From Pseudoalteromonas sp. A601 (GTDB taxonomy: Bacteria > Pseudomonadota > Gammaproteobacteria > Enterobacterales > Alteromonadaceae): 64,000 bases of DNA. The notes under the pieces are model-generated. The model searched no databases, was not told where the DNA came from, and worked only from the letters and a program-made list of their open reading frames with translations. Each line of letters starts with the position of its first letter. Position 1 is the first letter of the stretch. The stretch lies in contig NZ_MXQF01000007.1 in the NCBI RefSeq assembly GCF_002165575.1, forward strand, positions 149,103-213,102. Direction: 5' to 3'. The translations under genes were made by a program, and so were the position numbers. Of this stretch, positions 1 through 8,603 are shown piece after piece.

Positions 1-51
1 GCTAATAAGCTTCGCGATTATGGTATTAATCGCAAAACAGTTAAGGTATAA
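1..51 (+). CDS. C-terminal end of a regulator with a Fis-type HTH (partial)
   Basis: The first 51 bases read as an open frame of 16 codons ending in TAA, with residues ANKLRDYGINRKTVKV. A KLRDYGI-type segment close to the C terminus is typical of the recognition helix of Fis-type helix-turn-helix domains, as found at the end of NtrC-family sigma-54 activators. The rest of the gene lies outside the window, so the family is an inference from a very short stretch. A hairpin with a T-run follows immediately, which fits the end of a transcription unit. Confidence 0.5.
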   Translation, partial: ANKLRDYGINRKTVKV

Positions 52-60
52 ATTTATATT

Positions 61-90
61 GGGCGCTACTGTTTAGTGCCCATGTTTTTT
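61..90 (+). terminator. Rho-independent terminator of the partial upstream gene
   Basis: GGGCGCTA and TAGTGCCC form an 8-bp stem with one G-T pair around a short loop, followed by a T-run (TTTTTT) on the plus strand. It overlaps the last codons of the convergent minus-strand gene. Confidence 0.65.
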
Positions 91-557
91 GTTACTCCAT
101 CAATAGCGACACTATCAATACCTTCATCTTTAAATTCAACCATAATGCTAATATTATTACGGGCAAAGAAGTAGTCTTTGTTGTCTAAGCTTATAACGTA
201 ATCGCCTTTTACTGGGTCTTTAAATTTTTGTTTTTTAAGTTGCAGCGTATGTTCGCCAATTTGCCAGTTAAAGCTCTCGATAAATCCATTGTTGAATTCT
301 TGCACCCAAATTTGTTGCTCATCCTTAGATAAAGTGATGGCAATAGAGTAAGACTCAGGTAATTGCATGTCATAACTTTTTTCGCCGATGGTGAATTTTT
401 TACTATCTGCGTGCCAACCAAAACCAAATTTAAAAGGTTTTTCAACCCCAGTTGGATAGCGTACTTTACCTTCTCCTGGGTAATCAAAATCGGCCCAAGT
501 AGGGCAGGAGCAAAGCGCGAGTAAAATACTCATAGAAGATATTAGTTTAATCATCAT
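66..557 (-). CDS. Hypothetical secreted protein, 163 aa
   Basis: I do not recognise the family. The N terminus carries a signal-peptide-like segment (MMIKLISSMSILLALCSCPTWA) with a cleavage-like site after TWA. The cysteines at residues 16 and 18 could instead suggest a lipoprotein, but no clean lipobox is seen. The mature part is polar, rich in beta-prone stretches and free of membrane segments, so a periplasmic or secreted location is likely. Translation may start at the first or the second Met. It is a single gene, convergent with the regulator fragment. No function can be assigned. Confidence 0.6.
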   Translation of the reverse strand: MMIKLISSMSILLALCSCPTWADFDYPGEGKVRYPTGVEKPFKFGFGWHADSKKFTIGEKSYDMQLPESYSIAITLSKDEQQIWVQEFNNGFIESFNWQIGEHTLQLKKQKFKDPVKGDYVISLDNKDYFFARNNISIMVEFKDEGIDSVAIDGVTKNMGTKQ

Positions 558-662
558 TTAAAATACTATTTTTTATCGTATGCAAGAGATTAGAGTAGAA
601 TATTCTCCATTGCAACTAGCTGTGCTACACTCAGGCTATTGTTAACTGGTAAGACCTTTATT

Positions 663-1199
663 GTGAACCTTTATTTTCGTCTCCTACTATTATTTTTTAA
701 AATTAAACGTAACCGCAGCTATCAGTCATTATTAGACACGGTTGATATTGACTATAAAGCACTACCATCTGATTGCGATATTAATTTACACCTGACAAAT
801 TCTCGCTACCTCGCGATGATGGATTTAGCGCGCACATGGATGACTGAGCGGGTGGGCTTACTAGGCGTAATAATGAAGAAACGTTGGTTCCCGATTGTTA
901 ATGCCACAGCGATTACTTACATACGAGATATAAAACCAATGCAGCGCTATACTATTAGTACGCGTTTGGTTGGCTGGGATCATAAATACTTTTATATCGA
1001 GCAAAAATTTCACTCTGAGCGCGGCTTACATGCAATTGCTTATGTGCGTGGTGTTTTTAAGCGTAAAAAAGGCGTGGTAAGCGTTGAAGAAATGCTTACT
1101 GAAGCAGGATTTGAGGGGGTTGCACCTATTTTACCTGCCGAAGTGATGCATTGGAAAGAAATGCTTGAGCAGAAAAAAGTCACTAATCTGGCTCCATAA
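663..1199 (+). CDS. Thioesterase-family (hotdog fold) protein
   Basis: The protein resembles the 4-hydroxybenzoyl-CoA thioesterase-like / THEM6-like hotdog family. It has an N-terminal hydrophobic helix (NLYFRLLLLFF), then a core with DxDxNLHLTNSRYLAMMDLA, the usual position of the substrate-proximal acidic residue. A beta-rich half follows, containing RDIKPMQRYTI and FYIEQKF. The frame is open from a TTG at 639, but the GTG at 663 gives a more usual N terminus for this group; neither has a strong ribosome site. It is probably a membrane-associated acyl-CoA thioesterase with unknown substrate. It stands alone and is followed by a strong terminator shared with convergent ompW. Confidence 0.8.
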   Translation: MNLYFRLLLLFFKIKRNRSYQSLLDTVDIDYKALPSDCDINLHLTNSRYLAMMDLARTWMTERVGLLGVIMKKRWFPIVNATAITYIRDIKPMQRYTISTRLVGWDHKYFYIEQKFHSERGLHAIAYVRGVFKRKKGVVSVEEMLTEAGFEGVAPILPAEVMHWKEMLEQKKVTNLAP

Positions 1200-1221
1200 A
1201 AAAAGGCCTTGCGGCCTTTTT
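1198..1221. terminator. Bidirectional terminator between thioesterase gene and ompW
   Basis: AAAAAGGCC and GGCCTTTTT form a stem around TTGC, with an A-run on one side and a T-run on the other. It can therefore serve both convergent genes. Confidence 0.85.
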
Positions 1222-1237
1222 ACTTAAGTGCGTATTA

Positions 1238-1891
1238 TTAAAACTTATATTTAATACCTAGCATTGCCACAACGGGGTCAATCTTTACAGTTGAGGTAAG
1301 TGCTTGAGCACCATCTGCATAGACGGTTGCATCAGTTTCGATATCCATTACAGATACCATAGCGTGCAGGCCCCAGTTTTGGTCGAACATATAATTGAAA
1401 CCGGCTTGTGCAACAAAGCCAAATGAATCATCGAGTTTTACTTCAACGTCATTTGTGCCAAGTACTGACTTAAGTGCTGCAGACGGCTCTTCATCAAAAA
1501 ACACGGTATAGTTAACCCCAACACCAACGAATGGGCGAAATGCTGATGTGCCCTCTAAAAAGTGATACTGGGCAATAAGCGATGGTGGTAAATGCTTGAT
1601 GTTAGCAATGTTATTACCTGCTAAACCGCCCGCACCGTTTACATCGTGAGAGAAGGGTGTTGCAGCAACTAACTCTAATACCCATTGATCATTAAATGCA
1701 TAATCTACAGTAATACCTAATTGCGTATCAGAATCTGGTTTTAAACCCAAAGCTGAGTTTTCGTTGATTGCTGAGCTACTGTTATCAGGGTTTACATTAA
1801 TAGCACCCAGATTAACGCTCAAGTTTGCACTAGCAAATGGAGACGCGATTAATAAAGAGGTAAATAAAGCTGCGCTAAGTTGTTTTTTCAT
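1238..1891 (-). CDS. ompW: OmpW-family outer membrane protein
   Basis: The protein has 217 residues with a clear signal peptide (MKKQLSAALFTSLLIASPFASA). The barrel has typical OmpW features: an N-terminal LSVNLGAINVNPD strand, AFNDQWVLELVAATPFSH, QYHFL followed by FRPFVGVGVNYTVFF, and a C-terminal strand ending in YKF, the usual BAM-recognised aromatic end. OmpW proteins are small eight-stranded barrels linked to uptake of hydrophobic molecules and to stress or oxygen responses. The length fits the family. It is a single gene with several ATCAAG elements upstream, which are annotated separately. Confidence 0.92.
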   Translation of the reverse strand: MKKQLSAALFTSLLIASPFASANLSVNLGAINVNPDNSSSAINENSALGLKPDSDTQLGITVDYAFNDQWVLELVAATPFSHDVNGAGGLAGNNIANIKHLPPSLIAQYHFLEGTSAFRPFVGVGVNYTVFFDEEPSAALKSVLGTNDVEVKLDDSFGFVAQAGFNYMFDQNWGLHAMVSVMDIETDATVYADGAQALTSTVKIDPVVAMLGIKYKF

Positions 1892-1930
1892 GCTGTTCTC
1901 CGAGAACTACTTTTTTTGAATTAGGTCTAT

Positions 1931-2019
1931 TATCAAGTGAATTCGGAATAAAAAACTGTTCTAGATCAAGGTTTATCAAGGCGTATTCCATCTTTATTAA
2001 ATTGTTTGATTTAGATTAA
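1931..2019 (-). promoter_or_regulatory. FNR/CRP-like sites upstream of ompW
   Basis: TTGAT-TTAG-ATTAA at 2006-2019 differs from the FNR consensus TTGAT-N4-ATCAA at one base. Three further ATCAAG half-sites occur at about 1932, 1964 and 1975. In enterobacteria ompW is known to respond to oxygen through FNR; that these sites act here is inference. Confidence 0.4.
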
Positions 2020-2126
2020 AGTTTTGCTCGGTTGCGCTTAAAAAGTATTGACTCGTCTCAAGTCCTATTTGTTCATCAATAGGTCATTGTTTTAAGCTAT
2101 AATATTAGCCATAGACAAGGGGTACT

Positions 2127-3545
2127 ATGAATCAAAGCAACTTTCTTTTTCTCAATGGCTCAATCAGTAAAGCATTACTGACACTCGCAGTTCCTATAAT
2201 ACTTATTAATATTTTACAGTCAGCGTATCAGCTGACTGATGCCTTTTGGGTGGGTCGTTTAGGTGCGGCTCAAGTTGCAGCAGTTTCAGTGAGTATGCCT
2301 GTTACATTTTTAGTTATCGCTATTGGTTCAGGACTTGCTATGGCTGGGGCTATTTTATCGGCGCAATATATGGGAGCAGGACAACAAGATAAGGTTAACC
2401 ATGTTGCTGCGCAAACCATGCTGATGGTGACAATTACAGCCTGTGTGTTAGGTTGCCTAGGGTATATGCTCTCACCCTATTTTTTGGCTTTGCTAGGTGT
2501 TGATAAAGCGGTATATAACGATGCGCTAAAATTTATGCATGTGTCATTTATTGGAGTTATTTTTGTTTTTATTTATGCCATGTTTCAAGCACTCATGCGG
2601 GGGATCGGGCAAACAAAAGTACCGTTAATTATTGTTAGCTCAACTGTACTGCTAAACTTTATACTTGATCCACTATTTATCTTTGGCTATGGCAGCTTTT
2701 CTGGTTATGGTGTGATGGGGGCCGCTTTAGCAACCCTTGTTACGCAAAGTTTGGCAGCGATAGCTGGGGTCGTTATTTTTATGCGTGGCCGCCATGGTAT
2801 CCAATTAAAGCTTTCAAGTTTCATTCCCGACTACTCTTATATTAAACAAGCTTTCTTTTTAGGAGCCCCAGGCTCTGTGGAGCTCTCTACACGCGCATTT
2901 GGTTTAATTCTCATGTCTTTTCTAGTGGCAAGCTTTGGTACGCAAACGATAGCGGCATATGGGGTTGGCTCTAATATATTGCAAATGGTAATGATCCCAG
3001 CGATGGGCTTATCGATGGCTGTGTCTACTTTAGTTGGGCAAAATATGGGCGCTGGAAATATTAAACGTGCAGAAAAAATAACAAAATTAGCCGTTGTTTG
3101 GGGGTTAATAGGCTTAACTGTGATTGGTGTTCTGGCGTATGTATTTGCACCTGTGCTGGTGGCGTTTTTTATTCCCGATGATATCAATGTAATTAATAAA
3201 GGTGCGCAATTTATTCGTGTGATGTGCTTAACCTGGGGGGGTATTGGCGTGCAATTATGTGTTGTTGCTGCCTTTAGGGCATCAGGTAATATGCTAAATG
3301 CGATGATATTGGCTTTATTTTCGCAATGTGTAGTGCAATTTCCAGCGGCTTATATTTTATCTAAACATACTAATTTAGGTGATTACGGTATTTGGTGTTC
3401 ATTTGCTGTCACCAATGTTTTAGTTGCACTGGTGTCTTATGCATGGTTTTGTCGCGGTCGCTGGCAGCAAACACAATTAACAAAAGATGATAAAAACATT
3501 GCAAAAGTTACCCAAGAAGCGTTTATCGAAGAGGGCAGTCATTAA
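2127..3545 (+). CDS. MATE-family multidrug/sodium antiporter
   Basis: The protein has 472 residues and about 12 hydrophobic segments, arranged as two MatE repeats. Hallmarks are an N-terminal ISKALLTLAVPIILINIL, QLTDAFWVGRLG, an FQALMRGIGQTKVPL loop that ends repeat 1, and GLSMAVSTLVGQNMGAGN in repeat 2. MATE proteins export cationic drugs or metabolites in exchange for Na+ or H+ across the inner membrane; the substrate cannot be read from sequence. The ATG follows AAGGGGT. dapE follows after 57 bases on the same strand, so co-transcription is possible. The C-terminal tail is polar and about 25 residues long. Confidence 0.93.
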   Translation: MNQSNFLFLNGSISKALLTLAVPIILINILQSAYQLTDAFWVGRLGAAQVAAVSVSMPVTFLVIAIGSGLAMAGAILSAQYMGAGQQDKVNHVAAQTMLMVTITACVLGCLGYMLSPYFLALLGVDKAVYNDALKFMHVSFIGVIFVFIYAMFQALMRGIGQTKVPLIIVSSTVLLNFILDPLFIFGYGSFSGYGVMGAALATLVTQSLAAIAGVVIFMRGRHGIQLKLSSFIPDYSYIKQAFFLGAPGSVELSTRAFGLILMSFLVASFGTQTIAAYGVGSNILQMVMIPAMGLSMAVSTLVGQNMGAGNIKRAEKITKLAVVWGLIGLTVIGVLAYVFAPVLVAFFIPDDINVINKGAQFIRVMCLTWGGIGVQLCVVAAFRASGNMLNAMILALFSQCVVQFPAAYILSKHTNLGDYGIWCSFAVTNVLVALVSYAWFCRGRWQQTQLTKDDKNIAKVTQEAFIEEGSH

Positions 3546-3602
3546 GCGGTCATAAACTCGCGTTGTAATGAACTTACTTAGTTTTTATTAGGTAGGCTTA
3601 TT

Positions 3603-4784
3603 ATGACGTTAGCAATTCAAACACACTCTCTAAGTGATACAAGCCATGCAGAATCTGTGGTTGCTTGTTTACAACATCTCATTCAATTTAAGTCAGTTAC
3701 GCCACAGCAAGCGGGTGCAATTGACTGGTTAGCGCATCAGTTAAAAGAGCTAGGTTTTGAGTGTGAGCAATTCTCTTTTAATAACGTGACGAATTTAATT
3801 GCCAAAATAAGTTTTGGCAGTGGGCCTGTTTATGCATTTTCGGGGCATATAGATGTGGTACCTGCAGCGGCAGAGCAATGGTGTGTCCCGCCTTTTTCTG
3901 GGCTGATAAAAGACAATGCCGTTTATGGGCGCGGAGCTGCCGATATGAAAGGAGGAGTGGCTGCAATGTTGAGCGCAACCCGTAAACTGATAGCCGATAT
4001 TTCGCAAAAAGAAGGCTGCTTTTATTGGCTAATTACTTCAGATGAAGAAGGTGAAGCTGAGTACGGCTCTTTGCTGATTGCAGAACGCTTGGCGCAGCAG
4101 GGAATAGAGCTAGATGGTTGTATTGTGGGTGAGCCAACGAGCCACTTATATGTTGGCGACACTATTAAAAACGGTCGTCGTGGCGCGCTTTCAGCACGCT
4201 TACAGATAAAAGGTAAAGCAGGTCATGTTGCATACCCTGATAATTCCATTAATGCAGCTCATTTAAGTGCTGATATTGTCAAACGCTTGACTAATATTGA
4301 TTGGCAACACGATGAAATGGGTTCAACAACCAGCTTACAAATTACAGGGATCAATATTGCAAACGTGGTCGATAATATGGTGCCAGCACAATGTGAGATG
4401 ACATTTAATATTCGCTATAGTCATGGTTATAAAAGTGCCGATATAAAAAATGAAATTCGATTTGCTTTAGAGGATTTAGCACAATACCTCAATATCGAAT
4501 GGGAGCGCCCATGTGAATCATTTTATACCGCTCACCAAGGTAGTCATTGCTTATTGGCACAAGTAGAGCAAGCAATATTTAACGTGACGGGGAGTTACCC
4601 TTTATTGAGCACGAGTGGGGGAACGTCCGATGGCCGTTTTTTTGCTAATAGCCACACCCAAGTGATTGAGTGCGGTGTTCGCAATAACACTATTCATCAA
4701 GTTAATGAGCACGTACCTATTGGTGATTTAATAAAAATAGAGCAGATATACACACAGGTAGTAAGCAATTTATTTAAGGGCTAA
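3603..4784 (+). CDS. dapE: Succinyl-diaminopimelate desuccinylase
   Basis: An M20-family zinc peptidase of 393 residues. It makes L,L-diaminopimelate and succinate in the lysine and cell-wall pathway. Visible metal and catalytic motifs are FSGHIDVVP (His and Asp ligands), GRGAADMKGG (bridging Asp), TSDEEGEAEYG (catalytic Glu pair), VGEPTS, and a C-terminal STSGGTSDGRF that matches DapE rather than ArgE. The N terminus is about 15 residues longer than usual, starting MTLAIQTHSLSDTSHAE. GGTAGG-rich sequence precedes the ATG. It is followed by a strong hairpin. The M20 family includes close relatives, but the motif set favours DapE. Confidence 0.9.
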   Translation: MTLAIQTHSLSDTSHAESVVACLQHLIQFKSVTPQQAGAIDWLAHQLKELGFECEQFSFNNVTNLIAKISFGSGPVYAFSGHIDVVPAAAEQWCVPPFSGLIKDNAVYGRGAADMKGGVAAMLSATRKLIADISQKEGCFYWLITSDEEGEAEYGSLLIAERLAQQGIELDGCIVGEPTSHLYVGDTIKNGRRGALSARLQIKGKAGHVAYPDNSINAAHLSADIVKRLTNIDWQHDEMGSTTSLQITGINIANVVDNMVPAQCEMTFNIRYSHGYKSADIKNEIRFALEDLAQYLNIEWERPCESFYTAHQGSHCLLAQVEQAIFNVTGSYPLLSTSGGTSDGRFFANSHTQVIECGVRNNTIHQVNEHVPIGDLIKIEQIYTQVVSNLFKG

Positions 4785-4785
4785 T

Positions 4786-4816
4786 AAAATGCTCGCGTTG
4801 TATGGCGAGCATTTTT
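4786..4816 (+). terminator. Terminator after dapE
   Basis: AAAATGCTCGC and GCGAGCATTTT form a perfect 11-bp stem over a GTTGTATG-type loop, followed by Ts. It may also serve the convergent olsF-like gene. Confidence 0.8.
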
Positions 4817-4850
4817 AGCTTAATTAAAGTAAGCTAAACAAAATAGGCCA

Positions 4851-6563
4851 TTACTCTTTGCTTAGATAGCGCTTTGCCTTTCCTGCTTTTACTTTTTCAA
4901 GATCAACCAGCACGAGCCCATCAATACAATTATTAAACTCAGGATCTACACTAAAACTTAAAAACTGCACACCACCAGGCTCACACAATTCAGTGTATTG
5001 CTTAAATAAAGTGGGTACTTGGGCTCCCATATTGGCGAGAACATGTTTTAATTCAACAAAATCTTCTTTTATATCATCACCTGTAAATAAGCTTTGGCAT
5101 TGTTTTATTTGTTGCTCTGTGGCTTTAAATTCATTGTTTGGAGTCGCAATGATTTGTTTAGCACCGTAATAATGCTGGTAGTAGTGCACCAGCATTGCTT
5201 TGGCTTGATCAGGTAGTGCGTTCGATACACTTACTGCGCCGTATAAATAGCGATATTGCGGATAGTTTTTGACAAATGCGCCTATGCCATACCATAAATA
5301 ATCAAGACTTTTACGACCCCAATATTTAGGTTGTACAAAGCTGCGGCCAAGTTCGATACCCGCTTTAAAATAGGGAGTCATTTCATCGCTGTAGGAAAAT
5401 AAACTATCAGTGTATAAACCTTCACGACCATGTTTATCAATGATCTCTTGTGCACATGCGAGGCGATAGGCGCCCACTAACTCTAATTGGCTAGGATCCC
5501 ACAATACTAAATGCTGATAATCCATATCATATTTATCGATATCGCGACGTTTACCGCTACCTTCGCCCACTGTACGAAATGAAATCTCTCGTAGCCTTCC
5601 AAGCTCTCTAAAAATAGCTGAGCTACCTTGGTATTGATATAAGTAGATTTGCATGCCATCTTGTGTAGTGCCTAATAATTGACACTTTTCAATGGCTTTT
5701 TTCAGTTCCTTACGACATTCTGATGTAGCAATAGGGGTCTGCGTTTTTAGTGGTAATGTTTTCTTAGATGTTAACGCATAGAGTTGTTTGCGAATTAAAT
5801 TGACGACTTCTTTATCTTTTAGATTTTCAATTAAATATGATTCGGGAGGGATCGATGCGCCAATTTCAAACTCTAACGATTTTTGCCGCTGTTTAAACAT
5901 TTCTTTTACTAATAGTAAACTAGCCAGAGGTTTATAAATCATTGAAGTACCATAAAACAGAGGACTATTTTTGGCTTTAATATAAATAGGTAATATTGGA
6001 CAGTTCGCTTTTTTAGCAATGCGCAAAAATCCACTATTCCATTTACAATCTTTAATACCTGTTGGGCCAAGGCGAGAGACCTCCCCAGCCGGAAATATTA
6101 AAATAACGCCTTCATCTTTTAGATGCTGGTGGATGTTGCTGAGTTCTTGTTTTTTACTTGTACCAGATAAATTATCTACCGGTAATAAGAGCGAATGCAT
6201 GGGAGTGACCGACATTAGCATACGATTGGCAACCACTTTTAAATCTTGTCGAACGCCAAAAAGTACCTTGATCAGCGCTAATGCATCTAATGAACCTATG
6301 GGGTGGTTTGCCACAATTACTAACTTCCCTTCGCTCGGGATATGCTCAATCTGCTTTGGTTTGTATCGGGTGTCAAAGTCAAGTTCATCAAGCACTTGCT
6401 CAACAAACTCGATGCCTTGTAAATGAGGATAAGCGTCACCAAATGCGACAAACTCTTGCTCATGAAGCAAATAACCCAATCCTTTTTTTACTAATCCTTT
6501 TACCTTCGGAGAGTTTTCTAATTGTGGAAGGTTGGCCGCAATGACTTTATCAACACTGATCAT
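4851..6563 (-). CDS. olsF: Bifunctional ornithine-lipid synthase, OlsF type (acyltransferase + GNAT)
   Basis: The protein is about 570 residues with two fused domains. The N-terminal half is a lysophospholipid acyltransferase with NHPIGSLDAL near residue 87 and FPAGEVSR near residue 155. The C-terminal half (about 320-470) is a hemolysin-type GNAT domain with VGAYRLA and ELGRSFV. This order matches OlsF, in which the GNAT half N-acylates ornithine and the PlsC-like half O-acylates the lyso-lipid, giving phosphate-free membrane lipids. The frame extends nine codons further up, but GAGGT lies 7 bases before the internal ATG at 6563. The gene stands alone. Ornithine as the substrate is inferred from domain order. 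Confidence 0.8.
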   Translation of the reverse strand: MISVDKVIAANLPQLENSPKVKGLVKKGLGYLLHEQEFVAFGDAYPHLQGIEFVEQVLDELDFDTRYKPKQIEHIPSEGKLVIVANHPIGSLDALALIKVLFGVRQDLKVVANRMLMSVTPMHSLLLPVDNLSGTSKKQELSNIHQHLKDEGVILIFPAGEVSRLGPTGIKDCKWNSGFLRIAKKANCPILPIYIKAKNSPLFYGTSMIYKPLASLLLVKEMFKQRQKSLEFEIGASIPPESYLIENLKDKEVVNLIRKQLYALTSKKTLPLKTQTPIATSECRKELKKAIEKCQLLGTTQDGMQIYLYQYQGSSAIFRELGRLREISFRTVGEGSGKRRDIDKYDMDYQHLVLWDPSQLELVGAYRLACAQEIIDKHGREGLYTDSLFSYSDEMTPYFKAGIELGRSFVQPKYWGRKSLDYLWYGIGAFVKNYPQYRYLYGAVSVSNALPDQAKAMLVHYYQHYYGAKQIIATPNNEFKATEQQIKQCQSLFTGDDIKEDFVELKHVLANMGAQVPTLFKQYTELCEPGGVQFLSFSVDPEFNNCIDGLVLVDLEKVKAGKAKRYLSKE

Positions 6564-6725
6564 AATTACCTCATTGTCTCTGGTGATCAATATACGAACA
6601 GATTAAAAGTTTGCTATGACAGTTAGGTTGCAGTTGTATGACTTTTTAAAGAGGGTATCTTTAATCATCGTTTTTTAATAGCTTAAGGATATAATGATTA
6701 AAAACACATAAACTTTAGGAATGCC

Positions 6726-7646
6726 ATGCATCTACTTATCGCGATTAGTAACCGAGACTGCACAAAGCTTATTGAAACGTTAAAAATGTACTTACCTGAG
6801 GTAGAGATATCGCAGTGGCCTGATTGCCATAATTTGGCCAATGTTGAATTTGTTATTGCGTGGCAAGCACCTGAACAAATGTGGCAACAATTGCCCAATC
6901 TTAAAGCTGTCTCATCATTCGGCGCTGGAGTTGATAGTATAAAATTAGACTTGTTAGCTGATGATGTTGTGGTGACACGAATTGTTGATGAAGTCTTAGC
7001 GGATGATATGGCCGAATATGTTTTAACTCATATTTTAGCGCAAAAGCTAAAATTAAAAGAGTATTTTAGTAAACAACGAGCTCAGCTTTGGCAACCAAAA
7101 CGAGCACATAAATTTGATCATGTAGTATTTTTAGGTTTTGGCCAATTAGGGCAGCACTGCGCTAAACGTTTACTTGTTAATAATTTTGTTGTAAGTGCTT
7201 TTTCACAAAGCCCTAAACAATTTACTAATGTAACCTGTGTTCATACTCAAGAAGGATTGACAAATATTCTGTCTAAAGCAGATTACCTCGTGTGCTTATT
7301 GCCTTTAACGTCACAGACTAAAAATATTATTGATAAAGCGCTATTAACTCAGCTTCCTGAGCATGCTGTTGTGATCAATGTTGCGCGTGGTCAGCATGTT
7401 GTTGAAGAGGATTTAATTTGGGCACTCGACAATAAAGTAATACGCGCCGCGACCTTAGATGTATTCAGGCAAGAACCTTTAGCAAAAGAGCACCCATTTT
7501 GGTCTCACGATGCCATTACTATGACTCCGCACTGCGCTGCATTATCCAGTATAACGAGTGTTGCACAGCAAATTGCAGAGAATGTTCAGCGGCTAGGAAA
7601 AAGGTTAGAACTAAATCATCAGGTTGATAGAACAAAAGGTTATTAA
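6726..7646 (+). CDS. ghrA: D-2-hydroxyacid dehydrogenase, glyoxylate/hydroxypyruvate reductase A-like
   Basis: A 306-residue D-isomer-specific 2-hydroxyacid dehydrogenase, NAD(P)H dependent. The nucleotide-binding loop is FLGFGQLGQHCA. The catalytic residues are visible as Arg in NVARGQHVV, Glu in FRQEPLAKEHPFW and His in TPHCAALSS. The short N-terminal substrate domain (WQAPEQMWQQLPNLKAVSSFGAGVDSI) is the GhrA type rather than SerA or LdhA. It likely reduces glyoxylate or hydroxypyruvate in the cytoplasm. It stands alone, and the ATG follows TTTAGGAATGCC. Confidence 0.87.
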   Translation: MHLLIAISNRDCTKLIETLKMYLPEVEISQWPDCHNLANVEFVIAWQAPEQMWQQLPNLKAVSSFGAGVDSIKLDLLADDVVVTRIVDEVLADDMAEYVLTHILAQKLKLKEYFSKQRAQLWQPKRAHKFDHVVFLGFGQLGQHCAKRLLVNNFVVSAFSQSPKQFTNVTCVHTQEGLTNILSKADYLVCLLPLTSQTKNIIDKALLTQLPEHAVVINVARGQHVVEEDLIWALDNKVIRAATLDVFRQEPLAKEHPFWSHDAITMTPHCAALSSITSVAQQIAENVQRLGKRLELNHQVDRTKGY

Positions 7647-7742
7647 AATTTGAACAATTAATGCTTTATACATCTTGTTAACATATATGATTTTAGCTAG
7701 TCTAGTGATGTCACAAAAATAATAATAAAAACAAGGTTAGTT

Positions 7743-7874
7743 ATGAAAAACCAACAAGGCGGCGTTAAATTCAGTCTCATTGTATTATCGGTCATTCTTA
7801 TGGGAGTGTCTGCTTGGTTTAATCAGGCGAATGCCGATGAGCCAAACCAAGCTGAAATTACCCAACAAGATTAA
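7743..7874 (+). CDS. Small single-span membrane or secreted protein, 43 aa
   Basis: A 43-codon frame starts at an ATG with AAGG ten bases upstream. Residues 9-28 are hydrophobic (KFSLIVLSVILMGVSAWF), followed by a short acidic, polar tail ending ITQQD. It reads as either a one-span membrane peptide or a small exported peptide with a signal-like start. No homologue is recognised. Its promoter region carries a TATGAT-like box. It was found by reading the gap between the ghrA-like gene and the Smr gene. Confidence 0.45.
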   Translation: MKNQQGGVKFSLIVLSVILMGVSAWFNQANADEPNQAEITQQD

Positions 7875-7892
7875 CCATACACTTGTGAGAGC

Positions 7893-8483
7893 TCAGTGCT
7901 TAGCATGACGCTCTCTATTTTCGTGTTTCTTCTCATCACTTTTTTTCAGTAAAACATACGTTGCACCTATACCTCCGTGGTGTTTTAAAGCGGTATGAAA
8001 CGCTAATACAGCGCTGAGTTCTTGCAGCCATTTATTGGTGTAACTTTTTAATATACCCGGTGTCTTCCTATTTTTTATCCCAATACCATGGTGAATTAAT
8101 ACCACACGTATATTTTTATTATGGCAATCATGTATAAAATCAAATAACGCTTGGCGAGCAGATTTAAGTGGTTGTCCGTGTAAATCGAGTGTGGCATCAA
8201 TTTGGTATTTTGCTAGGCGCAAGTTTTTAAACACCCCTTCTTGCACTCCGGTGTTTTTATAACTCAGTAACGCATCAGGGGCCAACAGTTCAACGAGTTC
8301 GCTTCTAAGATAGTTTTCATCAATCATTCGGTCTGTTTCGGCGGCTTTACGTTTTTCTTGTTGTGCAAACGAGGGCGATTTTTTCAAATGCTGTGGTGTT
8401 ACAGTATCATGGCTAAGTGGCTCTACATCTTCCATAGAAGATAAAAATAAATCAAAATCAGATAACGACATAAGATAGGCCAC
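7893..8483 (-). CDS. Smr-domain protein (YdaL/SmrA-like putative nuclease)
   Basis: The protein has 196 residues: a charged N-terminal part of about 90 residues, then an Smr domain. The domain shows the DLHG motif (ATLDLHGQPLKSARQ) and a variant of the second motif, LIHHGIGIKN, where most Smr domains have HGKG, followed by FHTALKHHGGIGATYVLL. Stand-alone Smr proteins of this size in gammaproteobacteria are called SmrA/YdaL and show nicking or RNA-cleaving activity in vitro. The biological role is unclear. The ATG lies at 8483. Confidence 0.87.
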   Translation of the reverse strand: MAYLMSLSDFDLFLSSMEDVEPLSHDTVTPQHLKKSPSFAQQEKRKAAETDRMIDENYLRSELVELLAPDALLSYKNTGVQEGVFKNLRLAKYQIDATLDLHGQPLKSARQALFDFIHDCHNKNIRVVLIHHGIGIKNRKTPGILKSYTNKWLQELSAVLAFHTALKHHGGIGATYVLLKKSDEKKHENRERHAKH

Positions 8484-8546
8484 CTCAAAATAGATTAATA
8501 CGCAGCGAATTTTAACTTAGTTCATAATGTTAGTCATTCGATAGAC

Positions 8547-8582
8547 AAAAAAATACCCCAGTGAGTAAACTCAATGGGGTAT
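8547..8582 (-). terminator. Terminator of the small membrane-protein gene
   Basis: TACCCCAGTGAG pairs with CTCAATGGGGTA with one mismatch. Read on the minus strand, the stem is followed by a T-run of seven, so it ends transcription from 8849 downward. Confidence 0.8.
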
Positions 8583-8603
8583 CAAATTATCTTGGGAGAG
8601 ATA

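Noticed and set aside
6019..6544. Two plus-strand frames (135 and 87 codons) inside the olsF-like gene
   Set aside because: They lie antisense to well-conserved acyltransferase motifs and have no motif or ribosome site.
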